Positions 52,401 to 55,400 of a stretch of DNA of 64,000 bases are shown piece after piece (positions within the stretch are counted from its first letter, which is position 1; each line of letters starts with the position of its first letter). Origin of the DNA: Mytilus californianus (taxonomy: Eukaryota; Mollusca; Bivalvia; Mytilida; Mytilidae); NCBI RefSeq assembly GCF_021869535.1, contig NW_026262701.1, positions 49,665,278 through 49,729,277 of the forward strand, in the 5' to 3' direction. The notes below the pieces were generated by a model, which did not search any database, was not told the origin of the DNA, and worked only from the letters and a program-made list of their open reading frames with translations. The translations under genes and the position numbers were made by a program.

Positions 52401-55400
52401 ATGCATATAAACACTTTTGGTGGAATTCCATTTTTTTTTTAATTGTATTCCCATAATTCTAAACAGTCAAATCATTTCAAAACCATAATTAACATGATAA
52501 AATATAAGACAAAAACAAAATGCATGCAAATTCATAGCCTCAAACCTTTTTCAATAACCAGCTGGGTGAATATGTGTACAATCAATTTTCTTCACCTGAA
52601 ACCAAATCTTAATTCTTCAATTTTTGGCAAAATTTTTTCCATGGGTGAACTTCGATGGGTTGGTATTTACACCTGGGTAATTAACCAATCAGATTGCAAG
52701 ATTCTTGCTTCATAAGCAGGGTTTGAAATTAGCAGGGGCCCACTCGCCAATGGCCCCTAAAATTTGGTATGGGCTACCTAAATTTCTGCTTTTCTTGTAT
52801 AGGACTATATATATGTGGGCTACAAAATTAAAACTGTGGGCTACCATGCCAAAATTTTAACTTCAATCCCTGATAAGAAATAAGATTGAATATTTACCAT
52901 GTTTACATTTTATACCTGTTAAAGTATTTGGCAGTGTTTTCCCTAGGCTATTCAAGCATTGCGGTACCGCTACGCATAGATTTCGACCACCATGCTTTCA
53001 TCATTGCCGCAATGCATACCGCTATGTGTGAAAATTATAACTGTGTAAAATATTTATTATCGATATTTTGAAAGTGAAGTGACAAGTGACAACACTCCAC
53101 AGGTGTTTTAAACTCATCCGACTGATAATTGGATGCATCACGTCACGCGTGCCTGGATTTTATAACCTTCTTGATTAGTTGGTTATACATCGAGACTTCG
53201 GTTACATAATAGAAGTTGTCAGTTAGCTGATAAATAAATAGTCTGATAAATCTCCAATGCATATCTTTCTGTGCTAAATAAAAAGTTTAACCTTTTCCTG
53301 TATAAATTTCACCTTAAAACGGCCCCTGTTGTTTGACATCGTTATTTTACTGTGATCTTTGAAAGTAGAAATTTAAATTTGGTGTAGTCTCTGGTATTAT
53401 AATATAAAACTAACGTAATTTCACCGAGAATAGACAAAAACTTTTTTTAATAAAGTTTCGCAGTTTTTTCATCAGCTATATTTACATCGATGAATCATTT
53501 TTTGATTGGTCACAACAATCAGTTATTTTTAGATTAGTCGCGGTTGATTGATTACATCAAAGAATACACATCACCACCACTGGGCCGAGAAAAGTCGTGT
53601 CTTATGAAATATTTAAAAGATTTGATAGAAAAACTTTCAAAATATACGAAGTTAAATTCGGAAATATTGTTTTTAATAAACTTGTGTTGTTCTATTTAAT
53701 TTCAATCGGACACCTGCAGCTTAAGTGTAGCGGATTCATTTGCCGTTTTTTACACATGTGCGGCTAAATTTCTTTCACTTCGGCAAGATAGGATTTTTAC
53801 AATTATGAAGAGTTATAAATAAATCGGACAGGGATGTATTTAAGAAAAATAGTTAATTGTCATGAAATAAAATGTCAGCTTATATAGCTTCCAAACAGGT
53901 AATTGCCAAATATGTCATCCGTATGTCAGGTATTCTTCATTGACTTCTGTAATTAATGCAAATAATTTTTTTTTATTGTTTCCTGTAAAATCTCTGTGAA
54001 GCAATGATGACATTCAAAGTTTTATTTAACAACTTACTGTTGATGCTGAAACCATTGTATCAGCAAACTGAGGACACTGTTAGTGAAAGAATGTAAAGAC
54101 ATGACATTTAGGCAGACAATGAACAAAGTGGCCAGTCTTGGAACTTTGTATCCTTGTCTGTCTGAGTATGCAGCAATTGGTCTTGTTTTTCCAGTTTCAA
54201 CAGCTGATTGTGAAAGGTGTTTTTCATGTTTAAACAGAGTTAAAACTTTTGAGAAACAGACTATACATGTAGATGCCAAAAAGTGCTGAATTGCTTAATG
54301 CATATATCAATTGAAGGACCAAAGGAGGAAGATTTTGGTTTTGAAAAATGTGTGGTGACCTTTGGAAAGTTGAAACAGAGGAAGATACATGTATCAACAA
54401 AATAATGTGTACATGGCATTAATTTGTAAATAACTATTGCAGACTGGATTATTTTTATTATTGTTTATAAGGTCTTTCATTAATTCCTCTCATCTGTAAT
54501 AAACACTTTAAATGTCCATGACTTATATGAATTGCTGTACCTATAATAAAACAATTAGATTGGTATATGGCTTTAAACATATAAACTATGTAGTGTAACT
54601 AATTCTGAAAAAGAAGCATCGTGCGCCGCGTTGCAAATTCACCATGGACCCACCATGCATGAAAAATTTTCTAGGGAAGACACTGGTTTGGGTCGTGAAA
54701 AAATGAAAATATCTCCCAATATTTATATACACCCATTTGTAATTTGATGATACATGTATATAAAATTCTTGTACAAAAATCAGTTTATTATAAATTGACA
54801 ATGACTTATACATCCATCATGTCCATGTGCATAAGAAATTTGATGTTTTTCAACTATATTTTCAACTAAAAAATCAGAAGATTTCTGTCTGACCAAATGA
54901 CTTTTTGTCTGACATTTTGTCGGTCAGACAGAGTTTTGGATACATGTGCACTGCCAAAATAGGTTGAAAAACAAAGTCATTCAAAATTCATTAAAAGTGT
55001 TTTCCTTCTTAATTTCTTTATTTTATTGCCAGTTAATTCAAACCTCATAAATCCAATGTGTATTGCTAAAAAACATATCATTCATAGATACAAATGCTGT
55101 TGTAAATCATAATTTTTCTTCAAAGAGAGGACAATAGTTACTTTGAACTTGTTGGTTAAATTAATAGAAAAACCATGTTGGCTGAGGATTTTCATTTTTA
55201 ATATTGAATTCCGCAAGCGGTAAAGAGATCAACAACTAAACAAATATTAGACAACCGTAAAAAATATAGCTGACTTAATTCATAATTCAAAATATAGGTG
55301 TATATAATTATTACACGAGTATGGTCAGATCATGTTTTCGTACGTCATATGAATTTGTACTATGCATGCTTTTTCAATGAAAACTGAGAGGTCACAATGC

